Positions 29,254-40,094 of a stretch of 52,960 nt of DNA are shown piece after piece. The notes beneath the pieces were generated by a model. The model worked only from the letters and a program-made list of their open reading frames with translations, did not search any database and was not told the origin of the DNA. The stretch is from an uncultured bacterium (GTDB lineage Bacteria > Verrucomicrobiota > Verrucomicrobiia > Verrucomicrobiales > V1-33), in contig CAIZWU010000138.1 of assembly GCA_903936775.1 (NCBI GenBank), positions 1 through 52,960 of the forward strand. The letters are read 5' to 3'. Made by a program: the position numbers and the translations under genes. Position 1 is the stretch's first letter. Each line of letters starts with the position of its first letter.

Positions 29254-31218
29254 ATGATCAGCGAACTTCACGATGCCCCGGCCACCCACCCCAACCGCGT
29301 CAGCGACACGCCACCCGATGGTTCGCCCAAGGTGCCGCTTCCGGAGAAATGGACCAAACACAAGGCGAGTGCCAAACTGATCAGTCCCGCCAACCGCCGG
29401 AAATACAATATCATCGTGGTCGGCAGTGGTCTGGCCGGCTCCGCGGCCGCGGCCAGTCTTTCCGAACAGGGCTACAACGTGAAGTGCTTCTGTTATCAGG
29501 ACAGCGCCCGCCGCGCCCACAGTATCGCCGCCCAGGGCGGAATCAATGCTGCCAAGAACTATCAAAATGACGGGGACAGCACCTACCGTCTCTTTTACGA
29601 AACCATCAAGGGAGGCGACTTCCGCGCCCGGGAGTCCAACGTCCGCCGCCTCGCCGAGGTCAGCGTTCAGATCATCGACCAATGTGTGGCCCAAGGCGTG
29701 CCCTTTGCCCGTGAATACGGCGGACTGCTCGCCAACCGTTCCTTCGGCGGCACCCAGGTAGCCCGGACGTTCTACGCCGCCGGCCAGACTGGCCAGCAGC
29801 TGCTGCTGGGAGCCTACGCCGCCCTGAACAAGGAAATTGCCCATGGCAGCGTCAAGATGTATCCCCGCACCGAAATGCTCGACTTGGTGGTAGTGGATGG
29901 TCACGCCAAAGGGATCGTGGTGCGCGATATGGTGACTGGCAAGATTTCCTCCCATGCCGGGGATGCCGTGCTGCTTTGCACCGGAGGATACGGCAACGTC
30001 TTTTATCTCTCCACCAATGCGATGGGCTGCAACGTCACCGCCACTTGGCGGGCGCACAAACGCGGTGCCTGGTTTGCCAATCCGTGTTACACCCAGATCC
30101 ACCCGACCTGCATTCCCGTCAGCGGTGACTATCAAAGCAAGCTGACCCTGATGTCCGAGAGTCTGCGCAACGACGGCCGCTGCTGGGTGCCCAAGCGCAA
30201 GGAAGACTGCGGCAAGCCCGCCGCCAGCATCCCGGAGGAAGACCGCGATTATTATCTGGAGCGGAAATATCCGAGCTTCGGCAACCTCGCTCCACGCGAC
30301 ATCGCCAGCCGTGCCGCCAAGGAACAGTGCGATGATGGACGCGGCGTGGGTCCGGGCGGCCTCGGCGTCTATCTGGATTTTGCTGATGCCATCAAGCGGC
30401 TCGGAGAGGACCAGATCCGTGAACGTTACGGCAACCTGTTTGCCATGTACGAGCAGATTACCGGTGAAAATGCCTACAAACAGCCGATGCGCATCTACCC
30501 GGCGGTCCATTACACCATGGGTGGCCTTTGGGTGGACTACAATCTGATGAGCAACGTGCCCGGCCTCCATGTGCTGGGTGAGGCCAACTTCTCCGACCAT
30601 GGGGCCAACCGCCTCGGCGCCAGTGCGCTCATGCAGGGCCTGGCTGATGGATATTTCATCGTTCCCGCCACCCTGCCGAACTATCTCGCGGATCAAAAGC
30701 CCGGGCAATACCAAGACGACAGCCCGGAATTCAAAGCCGTCGAGGAGGCCGCACGCGAGCGGGTCCGCAAAATCCTGTCGGTGAATGGCAAGCGGTCCGT
30801 GGCTAGCTTCCACCGGGAACTGGGCCTGTTGATCTGGGATAAATGCGGCATGGCCCGCACCAAGGAAGGCCTTGCCCAGGCCCTGAAGCGCCTCCCGGAA
30901 CTCCGCGAGGAATTCTGGAGCAACGTCCGCGTTCCTGGCAGTGGGGATACCTTCAACCAGCAACTCGAACAGGCTGGCCGCGTCGCCGATTTCCTCGAGT
31001 TCGGGGAACTGCTCTGCCGCGACGCTTACGAACGTGAGGAATCCTGTGGCGGGCACTTCCGCTCGGAACACCAGATGGAAGGCGAAGCCAAACGCGATGA
31101 TGAACGCTTCTCCTATGTCGCAGCCTGGGAATACACGGGCGACCTCGCCAAGCCCAAGCTCAACAAGGAATGGCTTGAGTATGAGGAGGTCCACTTCTCC
31201 ACCCGCAGTTATAAATAA
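29254..31218 (+). CDS. sdhA: Succinate dehydrogenase flavoprotein subunit
   Basis: [91 protein letters not shown]. Confidence 0.97.
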   Translation: MISELHDAPATHPNRVSDTPPDGSPKVPLPEKWTKHKASAKLISPANRRKYNIIVVGSGLAGSAAAASLSEQGYNVKCFCYQDSARRAHSIAAQGGINAAKNYQNDGDSTYRLFYETIKGGDFRARESNVRRLAEVSVQIIDQCVAQGVPFAREYGGLLANRSFGGTQVARTFYAAGQTGQQLLLGAYAALNKEIAHGSVKMYPRTEMLDLVVVDGHAKGIVVRDMVTGKISSHAGDAVLLCTGGYGNVFYLSTNAMGCNVTATWRAHKRGAWFANPCYTQIHPTCIPVSGDYQSKLTLMSESLRNDGRCWVPKRKEDCGKPAASIPEEDRDYYLERKYPSFGNLAPRDIASRAAKEQCDDGRGVGPGGLGVYLDFADAIKRLGEDQIRERYGNLFAMYEQITGENAYKQPMRIYPAVHYTMGGLWVDYNLMSNVPGLHVLGEANFSDHGANRLGASALMQGLADGYFIVPATLPNYLADQKPGQYQDDSPEFKAVEEAARERVRKILSVNGKRSVASFHRELGLLIWDKCGMARTKEGLAQALKRLPELREEFWSNVRVPGSGDTFNQQLEQAGRVADFLEFGELLCRDAYEREESCGGHFRSEHQMEGEAKRDDERFSYVAAWEYTGDLAKPKLNKEWLEYEEVHFSTRSYK

Positions 31219-31287
31219 CCGTATCGTCCATTTTCTCCTGTCCTTCGTGGACTTCAAATCCTTTCCCTTTTCCCCACTCCCAAGACC

Positions 31288-32064
31288 ATGGCTGATTCCA
31301 AGTCCTCTCTCGATCTTACGCTGAACGTCTGGCGCCAGACCGGTCCTGATGCCCCTGGCCGCTTCGAGACCTATGCCGCCAAAGCGATTCCGGAGACCGC
31401 CTCATTTTTGGAGATGATGGACATCGTGAACGAGGACATCATCGCCAAGGGGGGCGAACCGGTGGCGTTTGACCACGACTGCCGTGAAGGCATTTGCGGG
31501 ATGTGTTCCATGGTGATCAATGGCATGCCGCACGGTCCCAAGCGCGGGGTGACTACCTGCCAACTTCACATGCGCAGCTTCCGATCGGGAGATACCATCT
31601 GGATCGAACCCTTCCGGGCCACCGCCTTCCCGATCGTCCGCGATCTGGCCGTGGACCGCAGCGCGTTTGACCGCATTCAGCAGGCTGGTGGCTACATCAC
31701 GGTGCGCACCGGATCCGCGCCGGAAGCGAATAGTGTTCCGGTTCCCAAACCGGATGCGGATGCTTCCTTCATGGCCGCGGCCTGTATTGGCTGCGGAGCC
31801 TGTGTGGCGGCGTGTAAAAATGCCAGCGCCATGCTGTTTGTCGCCGCCAAAGTGGCGCATTTCAATCACCTCCCGCAGGGCAGGCCGGAAGCGGACAGCC
31901 GTGCGCTCGGAATGGTCCGTGCCATGGATGAGCAGGGTTTTGGAAACTGCACTAATCAATATGAGTGCGAAGCGGTGTGTCCCAAGACGATTGACGCGGA
32001 ATACATCCGCCAATTGAACCGGGACTACCGCAATGCCGCCGCCAAGGAAGTGGTTGGCATTTGA
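31288..32064 (+). CDS. sdhB: Succinate dehydrogenase iron-sulfur subunit
   Basis: [23 protein letters not shown] and [18 protein letters not shown] cysteine clusters. Confidence 0.96.
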   Translation: MADSKSSLDLTLNVWRQTGPDAPGRFETYAAKAIPETASFLEMMDIVNEDIIAKGGEPVAFDHDCREGICGMCSMVINGMPHGPKRGVTTCQLHMRSFRSGDTIWIEPFRATAFPIVRDLAVDRSAFDRIQQAGGYITVRTGSAPEANSVPVPKPDADASFMAAACIGCGACVAACKNASAMLFVAAKVAHFNHLPQGRPEADSRALGMVRAMDEQGFGNCTNQYECEAVCPKTIDAEYIRQLNRDYRNAAAKEVVGI

Positions 32065-32136
32065 TTCAAGGACCAGGCGGAAAGCAAGGCAAGCCGCGGG
32101 TTTGCTTCCCGGTGGGAAGCTTTGTAGGGTAGGCGA

Positions 32137-32901
32137 ATGATCCCGCATTCCGCCCCAGTTTTCACGTGTCTTGTGAACGGACAGCAGGTCAGTGCGTCTG
32201 ATTCCATCGCGCTGGAAACCCTGCGGCCCGGCCTGCAGGAATTGATCCTGCTTGACTTCCCGCAGGCGGGTCCGGACGACCGTGTTTCCCAGGACGCCCT
32301 CGTGGATTACCGGCGCAAATATGTGGAGGCGATTCTGGAGGAGGAACGCGGCGAAGTCTCGGAGCTGGAGAAGGTGGTCATCGAGGCGGTGAGCCACGAG
32401 GACACGCTGTCGCAGACTCCGGGCGAACGGGAGGCAGACCACCCGCCGACATTCGGGGAGAGGGTGGCGGACCACGTGGCATCCTTTGGGGGAAGTTGGC
32501 GGTTTCTCATCACCTTCGGTATCCTGATGGGAAGCTGGATTCTGATCAATGGAATGCGGAAGGACGCGTTGGATCCCTTTCCGTTCATTCTTCTCAATCT
32601 CATGCTTTCCTGCCTCGCGGCAGTGCAGGCCCCGGTCATCATGATGAGCCAGAACCGCAAGGAGGCGCGGGACCGTCTGGCCGCAGAGCACGACTATCAG
32701 GTCAATCTCAAGGCCGAACTCGAAATCAGGCACCTTCATGAAAAAATCGACCACCTCCTGGGCAAACAATGGGAGCGGCTCGCGGCGATCCAGCAGATGC
32801 AGATTGAGTTGTTGGAGAACCGGTTGGGGGAGAAGTCTGCCGCACGCAGCGGGTCGGCCGCCCCGCCGGATCCTTGCGGGAACGGGACTAACCCAGGATG
32901 A
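32137..32901 (+). CDS. DUF1003-family membrane protein
   Basis: RVADHVASFGGSWRFLITFGILMGSWILIN...DPFPFILLNLMLSCLAAVQAPVIMMSQNRKEARDRLAAEHDYQVNLKAELEI. Confidence 0.88.
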   Translation: MIPHSAPVFTCLVNGQQVSASDSIALETLRPGLQELILLDFPQAGPDDRVSQDALVDYRRKYVEAILEEERGEVSELEKVVIEAVSHEDTLSQTPGEREADHPPTFGERVADHVASFGGSWRFLITFGILMGSWILINGMRKDALDPFPFILLNLMLSCLAAVQAPVIMMSQNRKEARDRLAAEHDYQVNLKAELEIRHLHEKIDHLLGKQWERLAAIQQMQIELLENRLGEKSAARSGSAAPPDPCGNGTNPG

Positions 32902-32980
32902 TCTGCCCAGGCGCCCGGATTTTGCTTGAATTGGTTTTGGCAGGAGAGTGGGCTCTGGGCGTGAAAAAACCCGCCCTGGG

Positions 32981-35900
32981 TTATTTGGTGACCCGATAAA
33001 ATCTCCGGATTTGATCGTAGACGATAGGATAGGGGCTGCGGGCTCCGGTCTGGGGTGTCCAATTGTCCAGGTTGGGCGAGGTTTCGAGGATCAAAGCCGG
33101 ATCGTCCCAGTAAAGGAAGGGGGATTGATTGATCTGGAAGATACTGAACTGTCCGGAGCCGGGAGGTTCGAGGGTCAGGGTGAGAGAGGCATCACAGACC
33201 ATGTCGCTGGACCCGGCGCTGCCCTGGTGGACCTCAATGGACAGGACGTTCAAGCCCGGAACCAACGCGCCGAGCACGGAACTGTCAGCCGTGAGCTTGT
33301 CGAACACTGTTTCGGCGGCACTGTCGCCTTTGGTGCTGGTGGCGAGCTTGCCGGAGGTTATGCCGGAGATGCCGCCGACCGCGGTGCCGGGATCAATATT
33401 GATCGGCGGGAAGGCGGTGCCATTGATGAAGGCAATGGCACCGTCATCATGGAGGATTTCCAGTGAAAGGGCCCGGACCAGGGAGGGATCGGCGACCGTG
33501 AAGGTTTTCCGGAAGTAGGTGGTGATGCCCCGTTCCGCATCCGGCAATGCGGTGCCTAGCACGAGATAGGGACTGGCGGCACCGAGGTTGCCGTAGCCGA
33601 TGGGCGTGGATTTGTTGGTTTTCCAGGTGGCGTCCTGAGTGTAATCCACCGCGGTCCATGCCCGGTTGCTGGTATCGTTGGGTGGTTTTTGAGCGTTGGC
33701 GGCAGGAGCACGGTTGGCATAATAACTCCAACCTTCGGAGGCCTTGCCTACGGGAACTTCGCTGGGCAGGGGTGCGGTATTGCTGAACCAGGCATCTTCG
33801 CCAGTGACCTCTGCGTTGGTGGGAGTGCCAAGGCTGATGCGGACCAAGTCGTAAGCTGGTCCTCCCGGCAGCGGAGCGGTCAACGATTTGACGGTTTCGC
33901 CGGGCTGGAACGTCAGGGTGCCGCTGGCAAAGGTAGTTTCTTCCGGGGCACTCCGGTCCGGTTTTCCCGTGGCTTGCCAAGGAACGGTGACGGATTGACT
34001 GCTGAAGGTGCTGAGCCGGACCGTGAACCGTCCCCCGGCAGGGTAGAGGGAGAGCGGGTCGTTATAATGATCGTGGAGCAGGGCGACTCCCACCGCAGAT
34101 CCCGGAACGGGCATGAAAACGGCGATCTGGCTGGCATCGGCGACGGGGTCCCAGAGACTGCTGGCAGGGCTGTCTTCGGTCCCCTGCTGATGGGCGAGAT
34201 CGGCCGGGCGGGTGTATTTGGTGTTTTTGGACACGAGCCGGGCATCCTGGTAGTTCCAGTTGCTGGCAGTGCGCCATTCCATGGCAAAGGCATCACGGAA
34301 GGTGTTGTAGAGGAGGAAGGAGTTCACCACCGTGATGGTGCCCTCATAATTGGCGAAGGAGTTGTAGTTATCGCCGTAACGCGCCCCGCATTGGTTGCCA
34401 ACGAAGAGACAGTGGTCGACCAGACTCTGGGGACCGGTGCTGCTCTCGCTGTAGCCGCATTCCATACCTTGTCCGCAATTGAAATGGACCCCGTTGCGGG
34501 TCTGCGGAACCCGGTTGCTGCCGGAGTTGGAGAAGGCTTCGTGGATGCAATTTTCAAACCAGCAGCCGTCGCAGATCACCGCGCCTGGTCCGGAGGCGCC
34601 GGAGTCGATGCCATCATCCTTGGTCCAGCCAATCACAGTTTTGGTGATGCGGTAAGTATGGCCGCTGCCGGGAACCAGATAGATGCCGTCATTGTCCCGG
34701 TCATCAAAAGCGGTGCCATCATCCGGATCGGTATTGGGTTCGTTGCACTCCAGCAGGGCAGAACTGTGGATCTCAACGCTGCCGCCTGCTTGTTCCCCTC
34801 CTGTGATGACGCGTTGCATGGAGGTGCGGATGAGCTGGAGGGTGCCTTCTTCCGTGGAGAATCCAGCCCCGCGGATTTGGCCGGCGGTGATGGGGCCGAT
34901 CAATGAACAATCAGTCAGGCTGCAGATGGCGCCCGTACCGATCGCGACGCAGGGTTGTTGCTCGCGGTGCCGGGAGAAGATGCCGCGGTTGGGGGTAATA
35001 CCGGCTTGGGTATACCAATTCTGATTCGCTCCCCAGCAGCAGAACAAGGTGCCGGTAGCCGTAAAGGAAGCCTTTGCGGCCGTGGTGGTCTGGTGAAGCC
35101 AGACTCCTCCCCAGGGAGCAGCGGTATTGTCAGGAACGATGACAATGGGTTGGCTGGTAGTTCCATTCATCTGCACGGTGCCACCGGGTTCCACCCAGAT
35201 TTCAGCGCCGGGGGCGGCCCGGATCACGCTGCCGGCTCCGACGTTGAGGGTCGCTCCGGCTTTGATGGTGAGGACGGATTGCAGGTGGATACGGCTGTCC
35301 TCGGCCCAGTTCTGGCTTCCTGTCAGGTTTCCGGTTTGGACGGTCCAGGTGGTGCTGGCTTCAAACTGGATCGGGGCGGTGTCGGTCAGACTGTGCACCG
35401 TGCCCGCGAAGTCTGCCGGCCCGGCGGTCGTTCTGGCAGGAAGAATCGTGGAGCCCCAGCCCCGGCGCAGTTGCACGGGATGATCCGGATAGTTGGCGGC
35501 CCGGGCCACGCCATTGAGGAAAAGCGGATCCCCAGCGGTGACCCCGGCAGAGGCCCCCTGCTTCAGCCGCAGCGCCACCGGAACCGGCAGATTAAGCGGA
35601 TATTGCGCCGGGGCGATGACATCCAGCACCTGGCCAGTGAACGCGGCGGGAGCGTCATTCACCAGCCGGAGCGGCTCCATGATGGGCAACCCGTTTTCGG
35701 TCGTGCCGCGACCGGGATTGGCAATGATGAATTGGAAAGCCAGGCTGGTGGTGGAGACGCTTGTCGTGTTGTTAACCTTGGTCTCGTAGACTTCGTGATA
35801 CCCCGTGCTGGACACCTCGGTGCTTCCCACTGGCAGGGGATTTCCATCCAAAGTGGCGGTGATGGTGAATCCGACTTCGGTCGCAAGCGTCACCGTGACC

Positions 35901-36031
35901 GGGATCAGGGTCGTGGTTCCTGCCGGGTAGTTTCGGGTGGCCAAGGCGCTGCCGCTCCGGGTCGCGGTGACGAGGGCAGTGGCAGGCAGGATGGAGACAA
36001 ACAGGCAAACGATCGGCAGGGCCAGTTTCAT
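32981..36031 (-). CDS. Large secreted beta-helix-like protein with Calx-beta-like and beta-sandwich regions
   Basis: Signal peptide from ATG at 36031 (MKLALPIVCLFVSILPATA). Central repetitive beta region, then FTVRLSTFSSQSVTVPWQATG, YFRKTFTVADPSLVRALSLEILHDDGAIAFINGT, and C-terminal TSPNLDNWTPQTGARSPYPIVYDQIRRFYRVTK. Confidence 0.75.
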   Translation of the reverse strand: MKLALPIVCLFVSILPATALVTATRSGSALATRNYPAGTTTLIPVTVTLATEVGFTITATLDGNPLPVGSTEVSSTGYHEVYETKVNNTTSVSTTSLAFQFIIANPGRGTTENGLPIMEPLRLVNDAPAAFTGQVLDVIAPAQYPLNLPVPVALRLKQGASAGVTAGDPLFLNGVARAANYPDHPVQLRRGWGSTILPARTTAGPADFAGTVHSLTDTAPIQFEASTTWTVQTGNLTGSQNWAEDSRIHLQSVLTIKAGATLNVGAGSVIRAAPGAEIWVEPGGTVQMNGTTSQPIVIVPDNTAAPWGGVWLHQTTTAAKASFTATGTLFCCWGANQNWYTQAGITPNRGIFSRHREQQPCVAIGTGAICSLTDCSLIGPITAGQIRGAGFSTEEGTLQLIRTSMQRVITGGEQAGGSVEIHSSALLECNEPNTDPDDGTAFDDRDNDGIYLVPGSGHTYRITKTVIGWTKDDGIDSGASGPGAVICDGCWFENCIHEAFSNSGSNRVPQTRNGVHFNCGQGMECGYSESSTGPQSLVDHCLFVGNQCGARYGDNYNSFANYEGTITVVNSFLLYNTFRDAFAMEWRTASNWNYQDARLVSKNTKYTRPADLAHQQGTEDSPASSLWDPVADASQIAVFMPVPGSAVGVALLHDHYNDPLSLYPAGGRFTVRLSTFSSQSVTVPWQATGKPDRSAPEETTFASGTLTFQPGETVKSLTAPLPGGPAYDLVRISLGTPTNAEVTGEDAWFSNTAPLPSEVPVGKASEGWSYYANRAPAANAQKPPNDTSNRAWTAVDYTQDATWKTNKSTPIGYGNLGAASPYLVLGTALPDAERGITTYFRKTFTVADPSLVRALSLEILHDDGAIAFINGTAFPPINIDPGTAVGGISGITSGKLATSTKGDSAAETVFDKLTADSSVLGALVPGLNVLSIEVHQGSAGSSDMVCDASLTLTLEPPGSGQFSIFQINQSPFLYWDDPALILETSPNLDNWTPQTGARSPYPIVYDQIRRFYRVTK

Positions 36032-36209
36032 ATGGGGAATAAAGGGAGGGAGGCGCGGTGACCGTCCCCGTAATATCCATGAAAGCTCCTGATGGTCCAG
36101 GTTTCCACGGCGAATCGGATGGAAAAACGGCAGGCTTGAAGTGCCGGGGAAACCGGTCGGAGGGCCAGCCCTTTGAACCTTGCCCCCGGCAATTCCCGGG
36201 GAATGGTGA

Positions 36210-37409
36210 CTAACGTGGAGTGTAAACTCCGAAGTCGTTGAAAAAGTATTTTTTGGCGAGGCGGTACATCCAATGTTTTTCCGGAATCTCCTCGCCGGGC
36301 ACATGTTGGCTGAGGCGCGGGGTCATGCTTTCCAGCTCGGCCATGGCGGTGCGGCGCATGGTGGTGTCCACGGCCCCGTGTTTTTCGGCGAGCTGTTTGA
36401 CGAGGTCAGGGCGTTCCAGCACGATGCAGCCGCGGGTGTGCTGGGCGCTCACTTCACGGAAGTCCTTGAGGAACGGGGAACTGGTCAGGAGATCGTAAAT
36501 GCCGCGGGAATCATGCACGTTTTCCTTGGCAAACTGGATGATGGGGCAGGGCTCCACATGGCCCCGCGGACTGATGTGGTGACTGATGCCGGTAGCCATG
36601 GGACAGAGGGCCTGGCCCTTGTCATCGTAGTAGGCGTCCACGATGGCGATGGGAGTTTTGGCGCGCTGTTCGACCACGAATTTCCGGACTTTGACCAATT
36701 GATCCGGGCGCAGGGCCAAGTCGGAATTGATCTTGGGCCCCACCGGCCGGTAGGTGTGATACCACGTGTAGTGCACCCCCCAGTCGATCAGGCGGTGCAG
36801 CCATTTTTCGGTGAGGAGGTCGTCGATGTTGGTCTGGCAGAGGCTGGTGGCCACGCCGGTGAGGAGTTTCTGGTCGAGACAATTTCGCAGGCCGCGCAGG
36901 GTGCGGTTCAGCACGTCCTTGCTGCCGCGCCGCAGATCGCTGATCTCGCCAGTGCCTTCGATGCTGACCAGCGGGGTGCAGTTGCCGAGTTGCCGCAGCT
37001 TTTTGGCGACTTTTTCGGTGATCATCTGGCCGTTGGTGAAGATCTGGAAATAACAGTCAGGATGCTGCGCCAGAAAATCGAACAGACCGGGGTGCAGAAA
37101 GGGTTCGCCGCCCAGCACCCCGAAAAAGCTGTTGCCGTGTTCCCGGGCGTCGTTCACCAACCGGTTCAGTTCATCCAGCTCAATCATGTTCCGTGGCGAA
37201 TCCACGTCGACCCAGCAACCCTGGCAGCGGAGATTGCAGCTGTTGATGATGCTGAGGTAGAGAAAGGGAGGGAATACGACCCCCTGTTTCAGCCGCTGCT
37301 TGAAGAGCATCACCGACCGCGCGCCTTTGAATCCAAAATTCCAGGCCATGGTGGCCAGAAGCCGTGGATCGACCGTGCCGGCGATGCGGGAACCGAGTTG
37401 AAGAATCAT
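36210..37409 (-). CDS. Radical SAM protein
   Basis: LYLSIINSCNLRCQGCWVDVDSPRNMIELDELNRLV (CxxxCxxC), GGEPFLHPGLFDFL, further Cys in the C-terminal half (ALCPMATGISHHISPRGHVEPCP). Confidence 0.9.
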   Translation of the reverse strand: MILQLGSRIAGTVDPRLLATMAWNFGFKGARSVMLFKQRLKQGVVFPPFLYLSIINSCNLRCQGCWVDVDSPRNMIELDELNRLVNDAREHGNSFFGVLGGEPFLHPGLFDFLAQHPDCYFQIFTNGQMITEKVAKKLRQLGNCTPLVSIEGTGEISDLRRGSKDVLNRTLRGLRNCLDQKLLTGVATSLCQTNIDDLLTEKWLHRLIDWGVHYTWYHTYRPVGPKINSDLALRPDQLVKVRKFVVEQRAKTPIAIVDAYYDDKGQALCPMATGISHHISPRGHVEPCPIIQFAKENVHDSRGIYDLLTSSPFLKDFREVSAQHTRGCIVLERPDLVKQLAEKHGAVDTTMRRTAMAELESMTPRLSQHVPGEEIPEKHWMYRLAKKYFFNDFGVYTPR

Positions 37410-37676
37410 GCAGGTTTTTTGGGGGGCGGTGAAGGGAAGCTGATGTGGCCAGGAACTGCGGGGCACGCAGGGACAGGCTGAGATACGGTGCAGAGAGGCC
37501 ACCGATTGCACGGATGTGACGGAAGCGCACGGATTTTGGCGGGAGTTCAGCAATCTGTGCCCGCGGGCGGAGAAGCAACCCGGACCTGACACCGCAGACA
37601 TATCGTTCCGCGGGGGGCGGTTGGCGCTTGCAGCACCGGAGTGGTGGCGGAAACTGAAATTTATTCCACCTCAATG

Positions 37677-38147
37677 TCCTGCCGTTATCTTTACCGCCGC
37701 CGGGTTCTCTTTTCGGAGACCGATCTGGCTGGAATTGCGCACTTTTCCAATTTCTTCCGTTGGATGGAGGAAACGGAGCATGCGTTTTACCGGTCGGTAG
37801 GGCTGTCGGTGCATCCGATGCAGTACGGGGCTACCGACACCAGCACAGGCTGGCCGCGCTTGAAGGCTTCGGCCGAATACCGCCTGCCGCTGGTTTTTGA
37901 GGAAGAGTTCGAAGTGGAGCTGCTGGTGGCGGAGATGCGGTCGAAGGCGATCCGGTATGAACTGAAATTTTGGAAAAACCCCGATGATCCGGCTGCCCGC
38001 AAGGTGGCGGCGCGGGGGGAATTGGTGGTGGTGGCGGTAAAAGCGGACCCCGGCACGAGGGAAATGCAGGCGACCGCGATTCCTGACAACTTCCGCGAAC
38101 GTATCTCCTGTGCCCCGGCCAATTTTCTGGGGAATTCCCCGTCCTGA
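37677..38147 (+). CDS. Hotdog-fold acyl-CoA thioesterase
   Basis: RRVLFSETDLAGIAHFSNFFRWMEETEHAFYRSVG matches the 4-hydroxybenzoyl-CoA thioesterase-type motif. Confidence 0.88.
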   Translation, partial: SCRYLYRRRVLFSETDLAGIAHFSNFFRWMEETEHAFYRSVGLSVHPMQYGATDTSTGWPRLKASAEYRLPLVFEEEFEVELLVAEMRSKAIRYELKFWKNPDDPAARKVAARGELVVVAVKADPGTREMQATAIPDNFRERISCAPANFLGNSPS

Positions 38148-38180
38148 ACATCCATCCTCTCTTCCGTGAATCCTCCCAAG

Positions 38181-38786
38181 ATGAATAATACCGCTTTGTT
38201 CTATGCCCTCGGCACCGTCGTTTGCTGGGGCCTTTACAGTGTGCTGCTCCACAAGGGCAGTCTTCTGATGAATCCGGGTGGACCTCCGGATGTTGGTTCC
38301 CGCATGAAGGCGTTTCTGATGGTGGGGATCGCCTACTTCATCGTGGGCATTGTGGGTCCCATGCTGGTGATGAAAGCCAAGGGCACTCCCCTGACGTTCC
38401 CCATGGGCGGACTGACATGGAGTCTGCTGGCTGGCTTGGCCGGGGCCGTTGGAGCGTATTTTCTCCTGATGGCCCTGAGTTCCGGCAAGGGACCGGTGGA
38501 GTCCAAGGCTTTGGTATTGCTGGTGCCTGCGAGTGTGTTCGCCGGGGCTCCGATTGTGAATGCCATCGTCAGTATCACCAAGGACAAGGTCTGGGGTGAG
38601 ACCCATTGGCAGTTTTATGCCGGTATCCTTCTGGCCGCCGCAGGAGTGGCCATGGTCATGAAATACCGTCCGCTGGGCCATGGGGCGCCGGCTCCCAAGG
38701 CAGCGGGTGCGCCGTCGGCCCTGGTTCAACCGGTGATGGCCCCGGGCTATGTGGATGTGACCACCCGGCAGTGGATTGTCAGCTAA
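38181..38786 (+). CDS. Small EamA/DMT-like multi-pass membrane protein
   Basis: ALFYALGTVVCWGLYSVLLHKG and several TM helices; a GTG start at 38166 is also possible. Confidence 0.65.
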   Translation: MNNTALFYALGTVVCWGLYSVLLHKGSLLMNPGGPPDVGSRMKAFLMVGIAYFIVGIVGPMLVMKAKGTPLTFPMGGLTWSLLAGLAGAVGAYFLLMALSSGKGPVESKALVLLVPASVFAGAPIVNAIVSITKDKVWGETHWQFYAGILLAAAGVAMVMKYRPLGHGAPAPKAAGAPSALVQPVMAPGYVDVTTRQWIVS

Positions 38787-38813
38787 GAGCAGTATTGGAA
38801 TACCTCCTGACCC

Positions 38814-40094
38814 GTGCTGCGCAGCGAAGAGATCGACCGGTTCCGCCATGCCATCCGTGCCCGGCAGTGGGAGCGGCTCCGTGCCCTGTTGGACACGGTG
38901 CTGATGACCAATCCCTTCCACCGGAAGCGTTTGATGAATCCGACGATGGAGACGCTGGAGGATTTCGTCAGGCTTTGCCCTCTGATGACCAAGCGGGTGC
39001 TGGTGCAGGACCGGGAAAATTTCCCGCCCTATGGCTCCAATCACACCTATCCGCTGGAGAACTACACTCGGTTTTGCCAGACCAGTGGGACCACCGGTCC
39101 GCCCCTGACGTGGCTGGACAGCCGGGACGACTGGGGCGGGATGCTGAATCTTTGGCAGGTGATTTTTGATGAATTCGGCGTGCAGCCGGGGGAGGATCGC
39201 TTGTTTTTCCCTTTTTCCTTCGGCCCGTTTCTGGGCTTCTGGACCGCCTTTGAAGCGGCCAGCCGGATTGGTTGTCTGGTCATTCCCGGGGGAGGGATGA
39301 GCACCAATGCCCGGCTGCAACTGATGCTGGATCATCAGGTGACGGTCATCTGTACCACCCCTACCTATGCCCTGCATCTGGGCGACCTGAAGGAACAAAA
39401 CGATTCCTTTCGTCAAGGCAAATGGTCGCTGCGGAGCATCATCGTGGCCGGCGAGTTGGGTGGCAGCCAACCGGAAATCCGTGACCGCATTGCGAGGCTT
39501 TGGCCCGGGGTGCAGGTGCTGGACCATCACGGCCTGACGGAAACCGGCCCGGTGAGTTACCAGGATCCGGCGGATGCCGGACGGCTGCGGGTGCTGGAGG
39601 ATGCGTATTTCGCAGAAGTGCTGGACCCGGCGACCGGCAAGGAAGTGCTGGAGGGAGCCTCCGGTGAATTGGTTTTGAGCACCCTGCACCGGCTGGGCAG
39701 CCCGATGCTGCGCTATCGGACCGGGGATTTGGTCCGGAAAGTTTATGCGGAGGATGGTGGCTTGTGCCTGGAGGGCGGAATCCTCGGCCGCCTCGATGAC
39801 ATGATTTGTGTGAGGGGCGTGAACATTTATCCCAGCGCCGTCGACGGGGTGTTGCGTCGTTTCCCGGAGGTGGTGGAATATCAGGTGCGGGAAGTCCGTC
39901 AGGGGGCGCTGCTGGATCTCAAGCTGGTGGTGGAAGTGCCGCTCAGTGTCCGCGATACTGCGGCCGTGGCGGAGCGGATTGGCCTGGCCTTGCGTGATAC
40001 TTTCCAGCTGCGTATGGATGTGGAGGTGGTGCCGCAGGGCACGCTGCCCCGCTTCGAATTCAAAGCCCGCCGCTGGATCAAGGAACTCCGATGA
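38814..40094 (+). CDS. PaaK-like adenylate-forming CoA ligase
   Basis: RFCQTSGTTGPPLTW, VLDHHGLTETGPVSY, MLRYRTGDLVRKVY, ILGRLDDMICVRGVNIYPSAVDGVL. Confidence 0.9.
   Translation: MLRSEEIDRFRHAIRARQWERLRALLDTVLMTNPFHRKRLMNPTMETLEDFVRLCPLMTKRVLVQDRENFPPYGSNHTYPLENYTRFCQTSGTTGPPLTWLDSRDDWGGMLNLWQVIFDEFGVQPGEDRLFFPFSFGPFLGFWTAFEAASRIGCLVIPGGGMSTNARLQLMLDHQVTVICTTPTYALHLGDLKEQNDSFRQGKWSLRSIIVAGELGGSQPEIRDRIARLWPGVQVLDHHGLTETGPVSYQDPADAGRLRVLEDAYFAEVLDPATGKEVLEGASGELVLSTLHRLGSPMLRYRTGDLVRKVYAEDGGLCLEGGILGRLDDMICVRGVNIYPSAVDGVLRRFPEVVEYQVREVRQGALLDLKLVVEVPLSVRDTAAVAERIGLALRDTFQLRMDVEVVPQGTLPRFEFKARRWIKELR

Noticed and set aside
26242-31257. 1671-aa minus-strand ORF, the longest in the track
   Set aside because: It is antisense to cobA-hemD, hisI, sdhC and sdhA, which all lie in the same plus-strand frame. 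High GC and rare TTA/CTA/TCA codons leave the opposing frame open by chance, and its translation has no recognisable domain.
32902-32980. Bidirectional terminator between DUF1003 and the secreted protein gene
   Set aside because: Some complementarity around GGGCG/CGCCC, but the stem is short and T-runs are misplaced; not confident enough to list.
33689-34906. 405-aa plus-strand ORF and 34955-36061 (368 aa)
   Set aside because: Antisense to the large secreted protein, low-complexity translation without domains.
37671-39689. 672-aa minus-strand ORF
   Set aside because: Antisense to the thioesterase, DMT-like and CoA-ligase genes; H/Q/R-rich shadow translation.
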